DNA from: Protula sp. h YS-2021
Lineage: Eukaryota; Annelida; Polychaeta; Sabellida; Serpulidae
Reading direction: 5' to 3'
Length of the DNA stretch: 64,000 nucleotides
Assembly: GCA_949752745.1 (NCBI GenBank)
Contig: OX457025.1
Coordinates: 100,117,587 to 100,181,586 of the forward strand
The translations under genes and the position numbers were made by a program. Positions within the stretch are counted from its first letter, which is position 1. Every line of letters starts with the position of its first letter. This document shows, piece by piece, positions 22,096 to 35,228 of the stretch. The notes beneath the pieces were generated by a model. That model searched no databases, was not told where the DNA came from, and worked only from the letters and a program-made list of their open reading frames with translations.

Positions 22096-25000
22096 CTAAT
22101 AGCCGTATGGTAGTGTGTTGTAATCATCTGTAATGATGAGTTTGTTGAATACCAGTTTGTATTCTTTTGTCTCGTGTGACGTCAGCAGTAGCTTATCTCG
22201 TCTCTGCCTTCTAATGACCGCATTGGTTGTTTTAACACTCTCGTCTGGATGGTCTATAATGTCTTTTACTGTGTTAAAGTCAATCTTTAAAGCTGTCTTG
22301 AAATTTAAAGTGACGCCTTTTATTTTCGTCATTGTCTCAATTCCACTGGGCTTTTGAATTTTCAAAGCGTAATTCTTTGGACCACCACTTACAAAGTGGG
22401 TAATGACTCCATCCGGTACTTCATCGGTTAAATCCCCTAAAAAGTCACCTAGGGCTAGTTCCCTTTGGGTTGTGGTTGTAGCATAGATCACAGAGTCTGT
22501 GTCGCAGTACAAAGCTCTTGGTCCTAACTCTTCCAAATATTCATACAGCTTGAGTCGTGCTTGGGCTGTGGTATAAGCTGCTATGACAACATTTGTCCTT
22601 GAATTTGTCTTCCACCTCATTTCCACCATAGCTTCTGACACAAAATTGACGTCGGTGACCTCTTGACTGTCACTTGTCAGTATATCAAAATACTTTTTCG
22701 GCTCTTTTACATGTTCAAGCTGACACATGTTTGATCTCTGACCAAATTTGCCCCAAAACGAGTTAAGCATTAGCTTAGCTAGCGATCTCAAGCCAGGGTT
22801 CTTCTTTATGTTGTTGTAATCCAGCATTATACCTTCGTTCTCGTAATAGGTTGCAATATACAAATGTCTGTCTTCTTCGGTTTTACACCATGCAGACCAA
22901 CCACTTGCCTCTTGTTTAAGCTTTAAGAATGTGTTGATGTAGTCTGGAAAGAAACCGCCAGTCTTTGACATTGGATCATACTGTTCTGTTTCCTCAAAAT
23001 GCCACACTTCATAGATTGTGAGTATTTTATACCCTTTTTCAATAGCTTTCTTTAACTCATCTGTTGTCCATTCTCCATGTAAAGCGCGGTCGTTGTCTTC
23101 ATGATTGCAAACTTCAATTCCTTCTGTGGCACACGTCTTGCACAAAGCAAAAATCAGCTTGTTGTTGATGTTGCTTGGTAAGACGGGTATCAGCAGATGT
23201 CGAGAAGGGAGTATGGTGCACTTGACTAACCCTTCATGGCACTCTATTGGTTTAAAATCCTTAAATATTCTGGTTGGGTGGCCGATTGGATATTTCCCAT
23301 ACTTGTTTATGTATGGGTACAGGGAGGTAATGTCGCTGTACTTGATAGTTTGATCTGGGGTAGCCTCTTTGTATAGCTTAAAAGTCTCCACTCTACCTCC
23401 ATAGAATGCTGTTCTAGGACTCAGAGGTGCTACGATTTCTAGCTGGTTCACAAACTGTTTGAAGTCTTCATCTTGTGCAATTTCCTTTTCCCATTCACAT
23501 TCCCAAATGCTTCTGTATGTATAACCAACATTTTCTAGAAACTTCTGCTTCTCAGTAGTTGCTTGGTGAAGTTCCTCCATGGTATTTCCATTCACTGTAT
23601 TTACAGTACCTCTCGCAAAACATGTTGGACATCCATGCCAGAAACAGCCATGAAATTCCGCTGCTACTTTTTTGCCACTATGAGTCTCATAAAAGCCGTC
23701 TAACTTGTTTTTGTCGACTTTCTTTTCCCCACCATTTTTCGCATGTTGTATCGAGATATTTTCATTGTACTCTAGGTACTTCAACCACTGCATAGCTTTG
23801 ACGGATTGCTTGTCTTCTGGGTTGTAGCCTTGGGCTGGGATAAGGGCAACAGTGTTTTCCTTCAGGAAATTTTGTCTAAAGACTTTCATACACGCAGCAG
23901 CAATGGTAATGCAGTTCTTGAAAGGATCCTCGGTCGTGATCTCCATAAACAGATTTCTTGACTCTAGGGAAGCTCGTCTTAAGATATCGACATCTGATCT
24001 GCAATATTTTACCAACTCTTCTTGAAGGTTAAATTTGCGGTTTTTGTTTTGCTGATACCACGACATAAACTGTTCTCTGTCACCAGCCTTCATACTATCA
24101 GGGTTATAATACGACGCGTCGGGTAAGCGGCTCAGCTGTGCATTCTTGTTGTCGGTAGCATTGAACATGTGCGGAAAATAGACTTTGCCTAATCCTTCAA
24201 GCCCAAACATCTTCGGTAAATTCTTCAGTGCAGTAGGCAAAAAGTTGATGGAATCGAGAAATTTAATTCTAAAGACCGGGACTTCCAAAGACATGTTTTT
24301 GCTGCCGTTTGGTATTATATTTGGTATAATTGCATTCTTATATAACTATTGCACAATAGGAGACGAGTCGTACCCCTTGAAATTGTGACAAAAGACAATG
24401 GCCTTTTTATTTTGTTTAGAAAAAAGCCACTTGCAGAAATTTTCTGTTGTATCTTCCCCTATAAATATGACTGCGTTGGGCCCACACTCTGTGCATTCGC
24501 TTGTTGGGGTTATTTTACCATTCATGCATAGAGCGCAGACCTTGTGAACCACACAACAGTTTGGTTTGTGTTGCAGGGAACCACACTCTGATTTATTGCA
24601 GTTGACACATTTTTCAGTGACTGGGTTGTAAAAATAACCCTCTTTACACTGAACTTGCGCGTCTTGAGTGCATTCAAAATAAAAAAATATATATGTTTGC
24701 TTCCAACTATCACAATCATCATCTTCGATGGGTGCCATGTAGCATTGATGCCCTGGTAAAAAATACTCTTTATAGGTGTTGCAATGTACTTCACCACATT
24801 TGTTACTTTGTTTGTGTTTGTTTTTGTTGATCAGCAGGTCACACTCCGCGCATTTGTAATAAGTGGCACATGTAGAATTCCCCTTATCGGTTGTCTTCTT
24901 ATGTAGGTCAAAACACTCTTTAACTTGAAATATCTATGACAGTCACTGCAATAGGCCAGTTTTTCGTCAGTCTCCTTGTCAATTTTACGGCAGCGAGGAC

Positions 25001-26099
25001 AGCGGTTGTTGCACTCATGCTTTTCTTTGTGATCATAACCTTTCTGGCATATATGACAGTAGTAGTTTCTGTTCAGGAAAGCTGGCATAGATGTAATGAC
25101 ATCGTAGTGATTACCATGGTGGTACAGATATATTTTCTTGTCACATTCTTTGGGTCCAGAGTAAATGATGCCGTTAAAATTATCACGTGATACGACATGA
25201 ATCTGGTGGTTTGGGAGAATGGATTGGAATTGTTTGATTTCTTCGATTCCACAGTTTCCTAAAGGCACACCAGCACTTTGGTGCAAGTTTTCAGCCAGCT
25301 CCTTCAGAACATACCGCCCGTGTCGGATGCTGCTATAAGCTGGGTGCTGATCAATCCAGGCTTTGGCAGTGATAATGGCCCTAGCACAGCAAAGCTCGTC
25401 ATTGTTTTGTATGCGTATTATACACCTTTTCTCTTTAAGAAACTTTTCTAAATCTATAGCCCCCGGTGTTGGCCCACTCCCTTTTGGTACCTTTGCGTTT
25501 AAAATATCGATTTCAAAACCCCCATCTAAAACGAACTGTTCAAACGACTGCAAAACTCTTTGTATTTCTCCCAGGAAATGGTCTGCTGTCAATTCTTTTT
25601 TCGTCATAAATGGAAGTTGTATAGGAAAGTCTAATTTAGGGCTCTGGATTGCTATTCTGATCAAGTCGTTGTCAGCAGCATCTTTGGTGACCTCTTCCAT
25701 TATGGATGTAAAAAGGGTCTTCAAGGCCTTTAAAATTTCCTTGACTTCTCTCACTTCTAGGTTTTTCACACTGGCTTTGTAAACCGTGTTGTTGGTGTTG
25801 AATTTATCAATTCTCCATTCACGTATTTTTGCGAGGTCATAAAATTCCCGAGGAGATTCTTTTAGATTTTTAGGCGCAGGCATAGGATTGTCGTCTAAAG
25901 GTCGTTTACTCCCTGTTTGGTGGTTACGTCTATGGCGTACCAGACTGTCTTTGCGGGTAAATATCACCCCACAGACATTGCAATGGTAAAAGTTGACATC
26001 AACATGCTTCAGCATATGTATATTCAAATTATATTTCCTGCCAAACGTTTTACTGCAAAACTGACACAAAAAGGAGCTGGGCATTGGCTTGGAAAACAT
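22096..26099 (-). pseudogene. Polinton protein-primed DNA polymerase B (decayed)
   Basis: About 1,335 codons from ATG 26099. Order: two C2H2 fingers; an OTU-like region with NDELCCARA (25,400) and GNHYDV (25,100); zinc knuckles; 3'-5' exonuclease motifs; a Vsr-like nuclease insertion with FHGCFWHGCPTC (~23,630); and polymerase motifs A (SDITSLYPYIN, ~23,330), B (KLMLNSFWGKFG, ~22,755) and C (YCDTDSVIY, ~22,500). Exo II is HNFKGYD and Exo III is YCRSDVDIL. Damage: a frameshift near 24,920, an in-frame TAG at 24346-24348 just after Exo II, and Tyr in place of the catalytic Asp of Exo I (FYFECTQD). It is therefore inactive. The polymerase core from 24294 to 22096 is still open. Its role would be protein-primed replication of the element. 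Confidence 0.9.
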
Positions 26100-27760
26100 T
26101 GTTGTCTGCAAAATGAAAAACGGGTTGTCTTAATAGAATGTTCTAGATACGGTTCTGAAAACCCTGTATTACAGAAACACGTGACAATAACATTACCTCA
26201 GTGTGGTTGAAAATTACACATTTGTATTCTTTGTCTGGTAGGGTCTAGCTAATCAGTACACCGCATAGGTATTTATAATGTCAAGCCCCTTATACGGGGT
26301 TAAGTATATAAAGGCTAGTAAAAAACTGTGGGGTAATTCATAATGCCGATATGCAAATACACATACTTAATTTTATCCTTTGAAAGCTGAGATATACTTT
26401 TAGTAGCAAGTCCTTGAGATGTTGCTGCTTCTAACCACATAATGAGGATTATTCACGCATGTTTGAAATAATTCCATTCAAAAGGACACGTTTGACAATT
26501 TATGTGGAAAAAAAATATAAAAAAAATATGTTAAAAGACAATAACATATTTTTAAGTAACAATGCTACGTCAGCATAAAATGCTTTACACCGCCAACTAT
26601 TCCGGTAGGATCTTCTATAGATAAATCATGTATTCATTAGAGATTTCACATGCCACCTTTATTTATGTTATCAAAGGGTTTCCCTAAACATCATATTAGG
26701 CAGGTGCTATTAACTTTCCTTTATGCTTCAACTAACATTAACTATCAGTGATTGGTTCGCAAAATACAAGAAAACTAAACTAACGCTCGCCAGTGAGCCT
26801 CTTAGTGAAGGTTATATTTAAAAAGATCAAACATTCAATATGAGAAGTATCGTTTTGAAAGAGCAAACGCAGATGTTATTTTGTCCCAGAATTCCTGAAC
26901 CCCCCTCCAAACAATGAAACTATTAGTTAAAGTCTAATCCGGAGGAAGGGCGATTGGGACCGGGACCAAATGAGCACACAAAGCGACAGTGATGTTTTTT
27001 GCAAAAGTGTTATTCAGCCAAAAAGTGACAATAAGTTTAATTTTTATCAGTTTTTATTGCACTGATGTCAATTGATTTATAGTTGTTGCACACAGGACAC
27101 ATGTCCATAAGAATGTATCGTAAGTCATGTTATGAAAACAGACAGCGTGAATAATAAATCCGTGATAAAAAGCATAAAAATATCCAATTAGCAATCATCT
27201 CACCCAAGAATTGCCAAGAAACTGTTGTGCAAAGCTGTCATTAACTGATAAGAGTGTAAATTGAGCATGCGAAAAAATTAGCTTTTGTTTGTTAAAAATT
27301 CTAATTCTGATTCCAATAAAAGCAATGTTTAAAGACGACGTGGCATCTTACAACGTCCCATCAGTAACGTATAAATAATGTGTGAAGGAGGTAGCAGTCG
27401 CGGAATGGAGAGGGGGCAGATGGGTGCAACTGTGGGCCGGGGGTGGTAAGGGTGTGAAGTCAGCTTGGAGGTGTGGGGTTAGATTGTGTTGAGTCCATTT
27501 CATGTTTTAAAAAAAATAGAAATAAAAAAATGCAAAAAAAAGCCTGAGAGGGGGAGGGAGAGGGAAGGGAGGGGAGGGTAAGCAGAGCGGTGCAGGTTAC
27601 ACGTATCACATGCCGTAAAATACCGAAAAACTACATTGTGAAACACTTATAAACTACACCAGATCCTTGCAGTAATTCCGAAATAAAACCACGTTTTAAA
27701 TTCTCTATCAACGTCTCGAAGCACGTCCTTTCAGCTTGAAATCAGAAGCGTTTCTGACTT
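26100..27760. other. Non-coding flank of the decayed Polinton genes
   Basis: No inverted terminal repeat matching the 16-kb side could be found here. It contains TATATAAAGG at ~26306, a purine-rich GGGAGGGAGAGG tract at 27550 and otherwise AT-rich DNA. Confidence 0.45.
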
Positions 27761-27899
27761 AGTGAAGTTTTTAATACGCAAGACCAGTGGTTTACAAACA
27801 GGACGGAGACCGAGTAAGGCCAGTTGTTTACAAACAGAGGACGGAGGCCGAGTGAGGCCTGTTGTTTATCATCTAATCACTGCATTCGAGTGGGCGAGG

Positions 27900-27900
<1 letters not shown>

Positions 27901-27934
<34 letters not shown>
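27901..27934. repeat. (TA)n microsatellite
   Basis: About 16 TA dinucleotides. Just before it, a ~45-bp segment with GTTTACAAACAG and GGACGGAG is duplicated (27,789 and 27,829). Confidence 0.85.
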
Positions 27935-28659
27935 CTCTCAGCAAAGTGCCTCAGAGCAATTTTTAATCAATATCGCCCTGTCCTTACATGAGTAACAACT
28001 GCCCTGAGTTCACTATCAAACATCCTTTGACCATCTGCCCCTTTGTTTCTATAACTTGACGAAACCCGCCATCATAACTTGACCAAACCCGCCACTTACC
28101 AGCTCCTAACATTACTACTGATATTTTTAATTCTTTAAAAGTGAAAAAATGCAGCTGCTTTATGGTTTCATTTCCAGGAATTGTAACACTTACCAACGGC
28201 ATTGATCAGTTATAGATAATGGCGTTATAACAAATACAAAAAGTATGTTGGAAATGGCAATATATAACTAAATTTTAAGAATATCTGTTTGATTGAGTGT
28301 CTAAACTTAAATGTCTGACCGATATATTTTTAACTTGAAACATAAACAGTTCTGTATTTGAAACTGAAACAAAAACACAGTGTCTACTCTGACATTGAAT
28401 CGCAAAATGTCACATGTTCTTTTTATCAAGTTATCATTCAATTATCCAATCAGTTCATATCCAATACAGCAAAAAATCATCCATGTTCTATCACACTATA
28501 ATTGGCCCACTTAGTCAGAAATTTACATGAAAAAAATATCGTGAAAATATATCTGAAACGAAAACCAGCCGAATATGTGTGTAAAATGATGAACAGCAGC
28601 ATTGCAGATATCACTCGTTAGCACATCACCAAAAAAATATTGAATTAAACATACAGCGG
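27935..28659. other. Intergenic, nothing recognised
   Basis: AT-rich, no supported gene. Confidence 0.45.
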
Positions 28660-28839
28660 AAAATATCGAAAAATATCGATATTTCAAAATTCGTATCGTA
28701 ATACGTATCGTGAGAAAACATATCGCGATATATCGCTGTATCGATAAATATCGCCACCCCTACTATATATACGCTTACCTTATGTCTTAAATACATCAGA
28801 AAACAGCATAATATAGATGTTAAAAGAAACATAGAAATT

Positions 28840-29380
28840 ACATCTAAAACGCGTCGGAAACACTAGAAATAGACACGTATAAAACGTCGGAAATATACCA
28901 ATAAATTACATCTAAATAACGTCGGAAACGCTAAAAATAAGCATCTGTAAAACGTCGGAAATATACCAATCACATTACAATCTTACATATGTCTGACAAG
29001 CGTCTAAAATACAATGGAAACAAAAAATGCAGATCCGTCTTTTTACGACATAGGCCCGACGTAGTTTATTCAAAGGAATAAGAAATTTAGCAATCCATCC
29101 ATTTCCAATGTCTGCCCGATGTATATCGAAATTGCAAAACCAAATTAAATTACGTCTTTTTCCGACATTGGCCCGACGTAACTTATTCTTTGGAAAAGGT
29201 ACAAACAACCATATACTTCCGACGGTGGCTCGACGTATTAAAGATATATCGGCCCGGTGTATATCCGGTGTACTAAGCCGCCATATCTATTATGCGTCGG
29301 GCCATAGTTAATCCTATGTGCAACCGACATATCGGCGGACGAAGTTGCCGATATTGCCGATCTAATATAGATTATTTTAG
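28840..29380. repeat. Dispersed repeat with CGTCGGAAA and GCCCGACGTA motifs
   Basis: AACGTCGGAAATATACCAAT and variants recur every ~38-60 bp, followed by several copies of a CGACATTGGCCCGACGTA-like motif. Related sequence (GCATGTCCGACGT and TTGCCGATATTGCC) flanks the element at 39255-45015, so this appears to be an older family into which that element inserted. Confidence 0.5.
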
Positions 29381-29996
29381 ACGTTACGCGAGTGTTTGGG
29401 CAGTAATTAATTATGGTTTCATTTACCTGCTCATCAAAAGTTACCAAACACAAAAAATCTCATGTCCGTAACATTCAACCGTTTTATACGCTATGAACTA
29501 TACAGTCTATTCTATTTCACATACACCAAAATTTAGTCGGGCCATTTTGCATTTTTTTCGAACCATTATGGGTCGGATTCACGCTAATCAGATCACGCGA
29601 CCCACCCAAAATATATGGCCACTACAGCTTACACTTTGGTAATGTGAACAAAATATGCTGCCCTTTCAGTATCGCACCCTATATGCAGAATAAACAACAA
29701 AAAATAATACTGTGTTTGCTTAAGACTTACAATAAACAGAACTAATTAACAATGGACTTAATAGATAAAAGAAATGTCAATTACTGAAAGGAGAACTAGG
29801 CATTTACACCATTGTTTTTTTTTTTTGTTTTTTTTTTAAATTTTAATGACCCAGCATTAGCTATGTTTTCGATAAGTATCTCCAAAGGCTTTCAAAACGA
29901 TTTATATCACAAAATCTTGAATATCAGGCATGGGTCTGTCGTGTCTTTTGGGGAGGTTTTCATTAAGTACGGGACAGCTCAGCACATTAACGTCAA
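29381..29996. other. Intergenic, nothing recognised
   Basis: AT-rich with a T-run at ~29,815; no supported gene. Confidence 0.4.
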
Positions 29997-30160
29997 ACTA
30001 ACAACGTCATATCGACAACGTCACATCAACAACACCACATTAACAACGTCACATCAACAACGTCACTTTAACAACATAACATTAACAGCATCATATCAAC
30101 AACGTCAAAATAACAACGTCACACCAACAACATCACATCACAAACGTCACATTAATTCGT
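29997..30160. repeat. Minisatellite, ~15-bp unit
   Basis: About ten copies of AACAACGTCACATCA with variants. The overlapping ORF is an artefact. Confidence 0.75.
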
Positions 30161-30289
30161 ATTCGCCGAATGCCTAATATAATTCATTTTTTGTTTTGAT
30201 TTACAAATTTACCAAATCTTTACTATGTTTCACATATCACAGGCTGTGGACAAATGCAAGATATTTTGATTTAAATTTCGATGTGTCTC

Positions 30290-30336
30290 ATTAGTACATC
30301 TCGGAATTCCCAAAGCTGATTCCGGGATGTACTAAT
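30290..30336. repeat. Perfectly bounded hairpin
   Basis: ATTAGTACATC...GATGTACTAAT with GGAAT/ATTCC inside encloses a short loop; stem of about 18 bp with mismatches. Function unknown. Confidence 0.5.
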
Positions 30337-30470
30337 CGATTACCATGGCTTGGTGACACACCAACAGATGTCAACTTTTATCAATTCCAAGCAGTCATGC
30401 GCTGGGGTCCAAATGTTAAGTTTCCAGACAAGCTGCCCGTTCGAAATATTCCGCAACGATCAGTGAATTA

Positions 30471-31358
30471 TATGGAATGCCGTTTTAACATTTAATGCTT
30501 ATTTTTGATATCAAAATATAATTAAAGATATCAAGAAATAAATGTAGATCTCAATCATTTATATTTTGCTGTCAATAATTGAATTTTAGATAGCAACAAT
30601 TTATTTTTGAGATCAAAAAATAAAATTTACAAACTTAAAAAATCTTAAAGGAGATACACATTTACAAAATAATTTAACGAATCGTCAATTAAATTATGGA
30701 GACGAAAACTTGAATTATTGAGATCAATAATAACAACACAATTTTTTGTATCAAGAATTGCTTCCTTTTTGTACAGTAAAAAATTTGAACAAAGATTCTG
30801 CATACAGGGAACAGTCATTATTAATTTACAGATGTGTGCTTCTGAATTTTTTATCTAAACAAATAAACTAATATTTTGATATCAAAAACCAATTTTTGAG
30901 ATCAAAAAATCATTTTCAGATCTCAAAATACAAATTAAAATAGTTAAATTCTGAAATAATGATATCTGAAATAAATTCTTGATATCAATAAAAGGAAAAC
31001 GAATTACTGAGCTCAAAATTGATATTTTGCTCTCAAATATTTCATTTTTGCTCTCAAGAATTGAATTTTTTATCTTAAAAAATCAATTTTATATATCATT
31101 AAATCACTTTTGATATCAATAAATATTTCTTGATATCTCCAAATATTTATTGATATCGAAAATTATTTTTTGAGATCAAGAATATATTTAGAGATATCAA
31201 AAATACAATTGCAGATAGCAAAAATTAATTCTTGATATCAAAATATGGATATTTTGAGATCAAAAATTAATTCTTGATATCAAAAAATCAATTTTGAGAT
31301 CAAAAATTAATTTCTGATATCAATAATTCCCTAATAAATGTGAAAACGGCATTCCATA
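30471..31358. mobile_element. 888-bp MITE with 6-bp target duplication
   Basis: Inverted ends TATGGAATGCCGTTTT match over about 24 bp with one mismatch. GAATTA flanks both sides (30465-30470 and 31359-31364). The interior is AT-rich and built of alternating TTGATATCAA and TTTGAGATCAAAAA motifs. No ORF. I cannot name the superfamily. Confidence 0.75.
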
Positions 31359-31364
31359 GAATTA

Positions 31365-32179
31365 TGGATCGCTCGAGATGCTTGAAAAAAACATTTTGGT
31401 ACGCGGAATGAAATCCCTGAGGAAGCTGTTCAAGATGACGTAAGCATTTACGTCACCCAAAAAATGCGTTCGCGGTGGTGAATATTCTTGAGTGTCTATT
31501 CTCTCCCTCACAAACCTCTCCGGAAGTCTGACATGATGCGCATGCGCAAACGACTCGATGCCACACAGCATCACCGTCTGCTGTTTTTCTATGTTTGTCA
31601 ATTCTGCTTGAAATGTTGGCGAGCGCGGGGGAATACCAGTCCCAAGCGTAGACCACCCGACCTCGTCTTGTTTTAAGAAGCGGATGTCAACAGTGTAGTT
31701 CAGAAGTGACTTCCAGATTTTGCGCAAATTTTTCTTCAGCTGGAAAACACACATAAAAAAAACAGCATCAAAGCAGGTGAACTGGAACAACTTGCGCCAC
31801 TGTTCGCGGCCACACCGTGCCATACCGCGTCATACAGTGCCATACCGCGTCATAGTGTCATATCGTGCCATACCGTGTCATACAATGTCATACCGTGCCA
31901 TATCAGATTATTTTTATGGCAATGAAAGTGTTACATAAATGTTCCTGGTTTTTCGGTAAACAACCAGCCAAATCGTACACACATAATTGATTTGCCATTA
32001 AAAGACCCGGATGTGGGATGAGGCGAGGCGAGGTGAAAGAGCGGAACGGGCTGGAACAGGGGGGAATGGTTGCTGTTCTTTTTTGATATCGTTTATTAAT
32101 GGGTAAAATTCCAATTTTTTTCGGTTAAAACTGGATCACATGGCTTACGTTTGCACCCATGGCATGGAGGCCCCTGGAG
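31365..32179. other. Intergenic with minisatellite at 31804-31905
   Basis: A 153-codon minus-strand frame spans 31362-31823 but resembles no family and starts inside a repeat. The 31804-31905 stretch repeats a CCATACCGTGTCAT-like unit about nine times. Confidence 0.45.
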
Positions 32180-32460
32180 AAACCTCAGATCTCAGAAGAC
32201 CTCAGGCCGCAGAAGACCTCTGAAGACCTCAAAAGACCTCAGAAGACCTCAGACATCAGAAGACCTCTGACCTCAGAAGACCTCAGACCCCAGAAGACCT
32301 CAGACCTCAGAAGACCTCAGAAGACCGCAAAAGACCTCAGAAGACCTCAGACATCAGAAGACCTCTGACCTCAGAAGACCTCAGACCCCAGAGGACCTCA
32401 GACCTCAGAAGACCTCAGACCTGAGACCTCAGAAGACCTGAGACCTCAGAAGACCTCAGG
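32180..32460. repeat. Minisatellite of AGAAGACCTC units
   Basis: About 25 copies of a 10-bp unit AGAAGACCTC alternating with CAGACCTC. Apparent ORFs are artefacts. Confidence 0.85.
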
Positions 32461-33119
32461 TTTAAAAAATTGATTAATTGATTGATTAAAAATGGGGGGG
32501 GGGGGTATATGTGTGTATGATCTTTTCCCAAGCCTTTCACGGACAGTTTTAAACCATTCGGTTGATCTGACGGCGTTGGGATATAGGGTAAGACAGTGAT
32601 GGAGGTGCGTGAAGGCGGTGGGGGGGGGGGGAGCAGGATGGACATATGGGAAGCCGGGGGTCAGCGGTAGGGTGTCCGCTAGTGTAAAAAAAACCTGCCC
32701 TTGCTCTTTGGGCAAGAACTGACCTGTTGAGGGCCCCTTGATATCATGTCTCTTTTGGTGACACGGAATGGCGGTACTTCTTTCTCCAGATCTAAAATCA
32801 TTCTTCTGCCCAATCGGTGACTCTGATAAAGAACGCGAAAAACTATGTTGAATATTAGAGTTATCACCTTGCGATTCGCTCTTTGCTGGAAAATTTTTAC
32901 ACGCTTGCCAGAAATCGTGTGCACATGCAAGACACCTCTCAGGTCAGATAGGACGGCTGCCTCTCTTTTCTATCTTTTTAACGGAGGGGGCGGGCGTGTA
33001 ATGCATAATATAAGTTTTTCTTTAGAATATTGCAAATAAATGGCAACGCAGAAGTCTCCGCCAGGGAGTTAGAGGCCCGATTCGCCCTGACATGTGCTGC
33101 AGGTCTAATCTATGTGTTG
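32461..33119. other. Intergenic with G-homopolymer tracts
   Basis: Runs of G at ~32,493 and ~32,619; no supported gene. Confidence 0.45.
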
Positions 33120-33219
33120 GTTATTGAATGGCCACGAGACCTGTATGGAATATGCTGTGCCTGAGTACGAAGCACGAAGGTACAACATATTTCATACAGT
33201 CGAGTGGCCATTCAATAAC
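33120..33219. mobile_element. 100-bp foldback MITE
   Basis: GTTATTGAATGGCCAC and its complement form the two ends, with TGTATGGAATATG/CATATTTCATACA continuing the stem. Confidence 0.6.
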
Positions 33220-33486
33220 TAACTTGCTGCATTGTCTCTTTTGTATTTCGAGAGGATCCTGTCTAGCACCTTTAAAGAAAGTTAGAGCGGGGTAAAAGAA
33301 CGGAAGGGGAATGGTTTTCACGCACTGTCTGGAAATCAAATTGGTGCCTCATGTGTTTTGAAAAAAAAAATGTCATTCATTCTAGTGAAGTCTTATTTTG
33401 AATTTAGACCTACATTTAAGAATTAGTTACAAAAGTGATATGGAAGCTAATTTCAGTAGTTTTAACAGTGCGATTTTCGACGCGAT

Positions 33487-33780
33487 GGATAGGGGAGGGG
33501 AGGGGAGGAGGAGGAGGGTGGAGTAGGAGGGGAGGGAGAGGGGAGTAAAGGGAGGGGGAGGAGGAGGGGATGCAAACACACCGATGAAGCCGATTTCTCC
33601 GTTACCGTCGATGAGAGTTGAGGGGAGAAGGGAGGGGGAGGAGGAGGGGAGGGGAAGAGAGAAGAGAAGAGGGGAGGCGGGGAGAGGGCGAGGGGGGAAT
33701 GGGCAGGTTAGGGGGACGGGAGGGAGGGGCGGGGGAGGGGGAGGGGGGAGGGGAGGGGTGTTTTGGAGGGAGGGAACGTT
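33487..33780. repeat. Polypurine (GGGGAGG)n tract
   Basis: Nearly uninterrupted G/A on the plus strand. The Arg/Gly- or Pro-rich ORFs across it are artefacts. Confidence 0.8.
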
Positions 33781-35118
33781 TAAATAACGGCGTGAGTGGG
33801 GAGAGTTGGCAAGCATGGGAGATTAAAGTACTTTTTAGGTCAAGCCTTTTTATTGGCCGTTAAATAACTCTTTGGTCTATTTTGGTGTAGCCCTGTATTT
33901 TTCACACAGCTTCATGCGAGCTAATATCGAACATACAGCCGGTGTCTAGCACCTTTTCTTTTGTTTAAACAATGCAGCATTTTCTATATTTCACTCGTTG
34001 TATATCTGTATTGACGTCAGATGGGGCTGTATGGGATTTATTCCACTGTATTTTGGTCGAGAAAACAAAAGAGCATACAGCAATCAGCCATAATTTGGAT
34101 GATTTACCACCAAACGTCTTGTTGACTCGGCCTTTTTTTGTCATCAGAAGTTTCATATTATAACCATCATTACGGCTACACATCACATCATCGCTATATA
34201 TATCTATATGTGTGTGGGCGTCATAATGTGGGTTTGGCGGTTTGGCATCAACAGACTCGCTTTTTTTCTAAACATTTCCGGTCTTCTCACTCACAAGATC
34301 TACATATTATTTACAAAGGACCCGTCGAATGCCCCCCCCCCCCCGTAATTTTCCTTAAATCCCCTCCCTCAACTCTTGGTCTATTTCAAATTTTAGCACC
34401 GTATCAAAGACTGTTTACTACTAGTTTAATTTATGGGGTTAGGGTTGTAGTAGTTTATAGTCTTTGACCGTATACAGGAACTAGTAGAAGCTTGGCAGGT
34501 ATTGACTTATTTTGAGTCAGCGTGGAGTCATGTTGACCACTACTGTAATACTGACTAAAATTAAGTCCACATGTGATCTGTCACATGACTAAACTGGCCT
34601 TTTGATTGCAAACGACTAGCAATGCCTATCAATATTTACGTTCTGGTCAATATGGAGAAGTTATGACTTGGCCGGGAATCGACCAATCAGATTACAGGAT
34701 TTACCAAGTCGTGTAGCAATGTTACTTGTCCTGGACCAATAAACAGGTTGCTCCAGCGGTAGTAACTTTCCAATGTTGAGGTTTTACGGTATATACTGGT
34801 AAATACTGGTACCTGTTATTTGGTATATAATGGTCCCTTTGGTACATATTGGTACATATAAATACATAAAGGTACGCCAGCGATAAAACAAGAACTAATT
34901 TCAAATGAAACTGAGATCGTGAAATGTTTTTAGGTATTTTTTGCCATCATCTTCTCTCCGCCCCCCAACCCAACCCCCACCTCCTCGGGTCTGTCTCCTT
35001 TCAGAAAGTGCCATCTGATGGTGAAGAAGAAAATAATTTTTGAGGGAATAGCAGGCCATGTTTTTTGTTGTTGCTATGATCTGCATTTAGGGACAGCTTT
35101 TCAACAGAACCGAAGATT
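33781..35118. other. Intergenic, nothing recognised
   Basis: Contains GGTA-rich short repeats at 34,790-34,870 (TACTGGTA/TATTGGTA). No supported gene. Confidence 0.45.

Positions 35119-35228
<110 letters not shown>

Larger units (their letters stand above)
15328..28762. mobile_element. 13.4-kb segment with hAT-like ends and 8-bp direct repeat
   Basis: The left end reads TAGGGTTGGTATCGCG and the right end, read inward, TAGGGGTGGCGATATT. Both continue into CGATA-rich palindromic DNA (15340-15415 and 28660-28755). The octamer CTATATAT lies immediately outside both ends, at 15320-15327 and 28763-28770. TAGGG-type ends with 8-bp duplications suit hAT-like transposons. No hAT transposase is visible; the inside holds a decayed Polinton gene set. 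The octamer is low-complexity and the inverted repeats are imperfect, so two unrelated MITE ends remain possible. Confidence 0.4.

Noticed and set aside
31362..31823. 153-codon ORF beside the MITE
   Set aside because: No domain, mixed composition, begins within a CCATACCGTGTCAT minisatellite and ends in the MITE target site.
33427..33863. Pro-rich and Arg/Gly-rich ORFs
   Set aside because: A polypurine tract lacks stops in most frames; no start context or domain.
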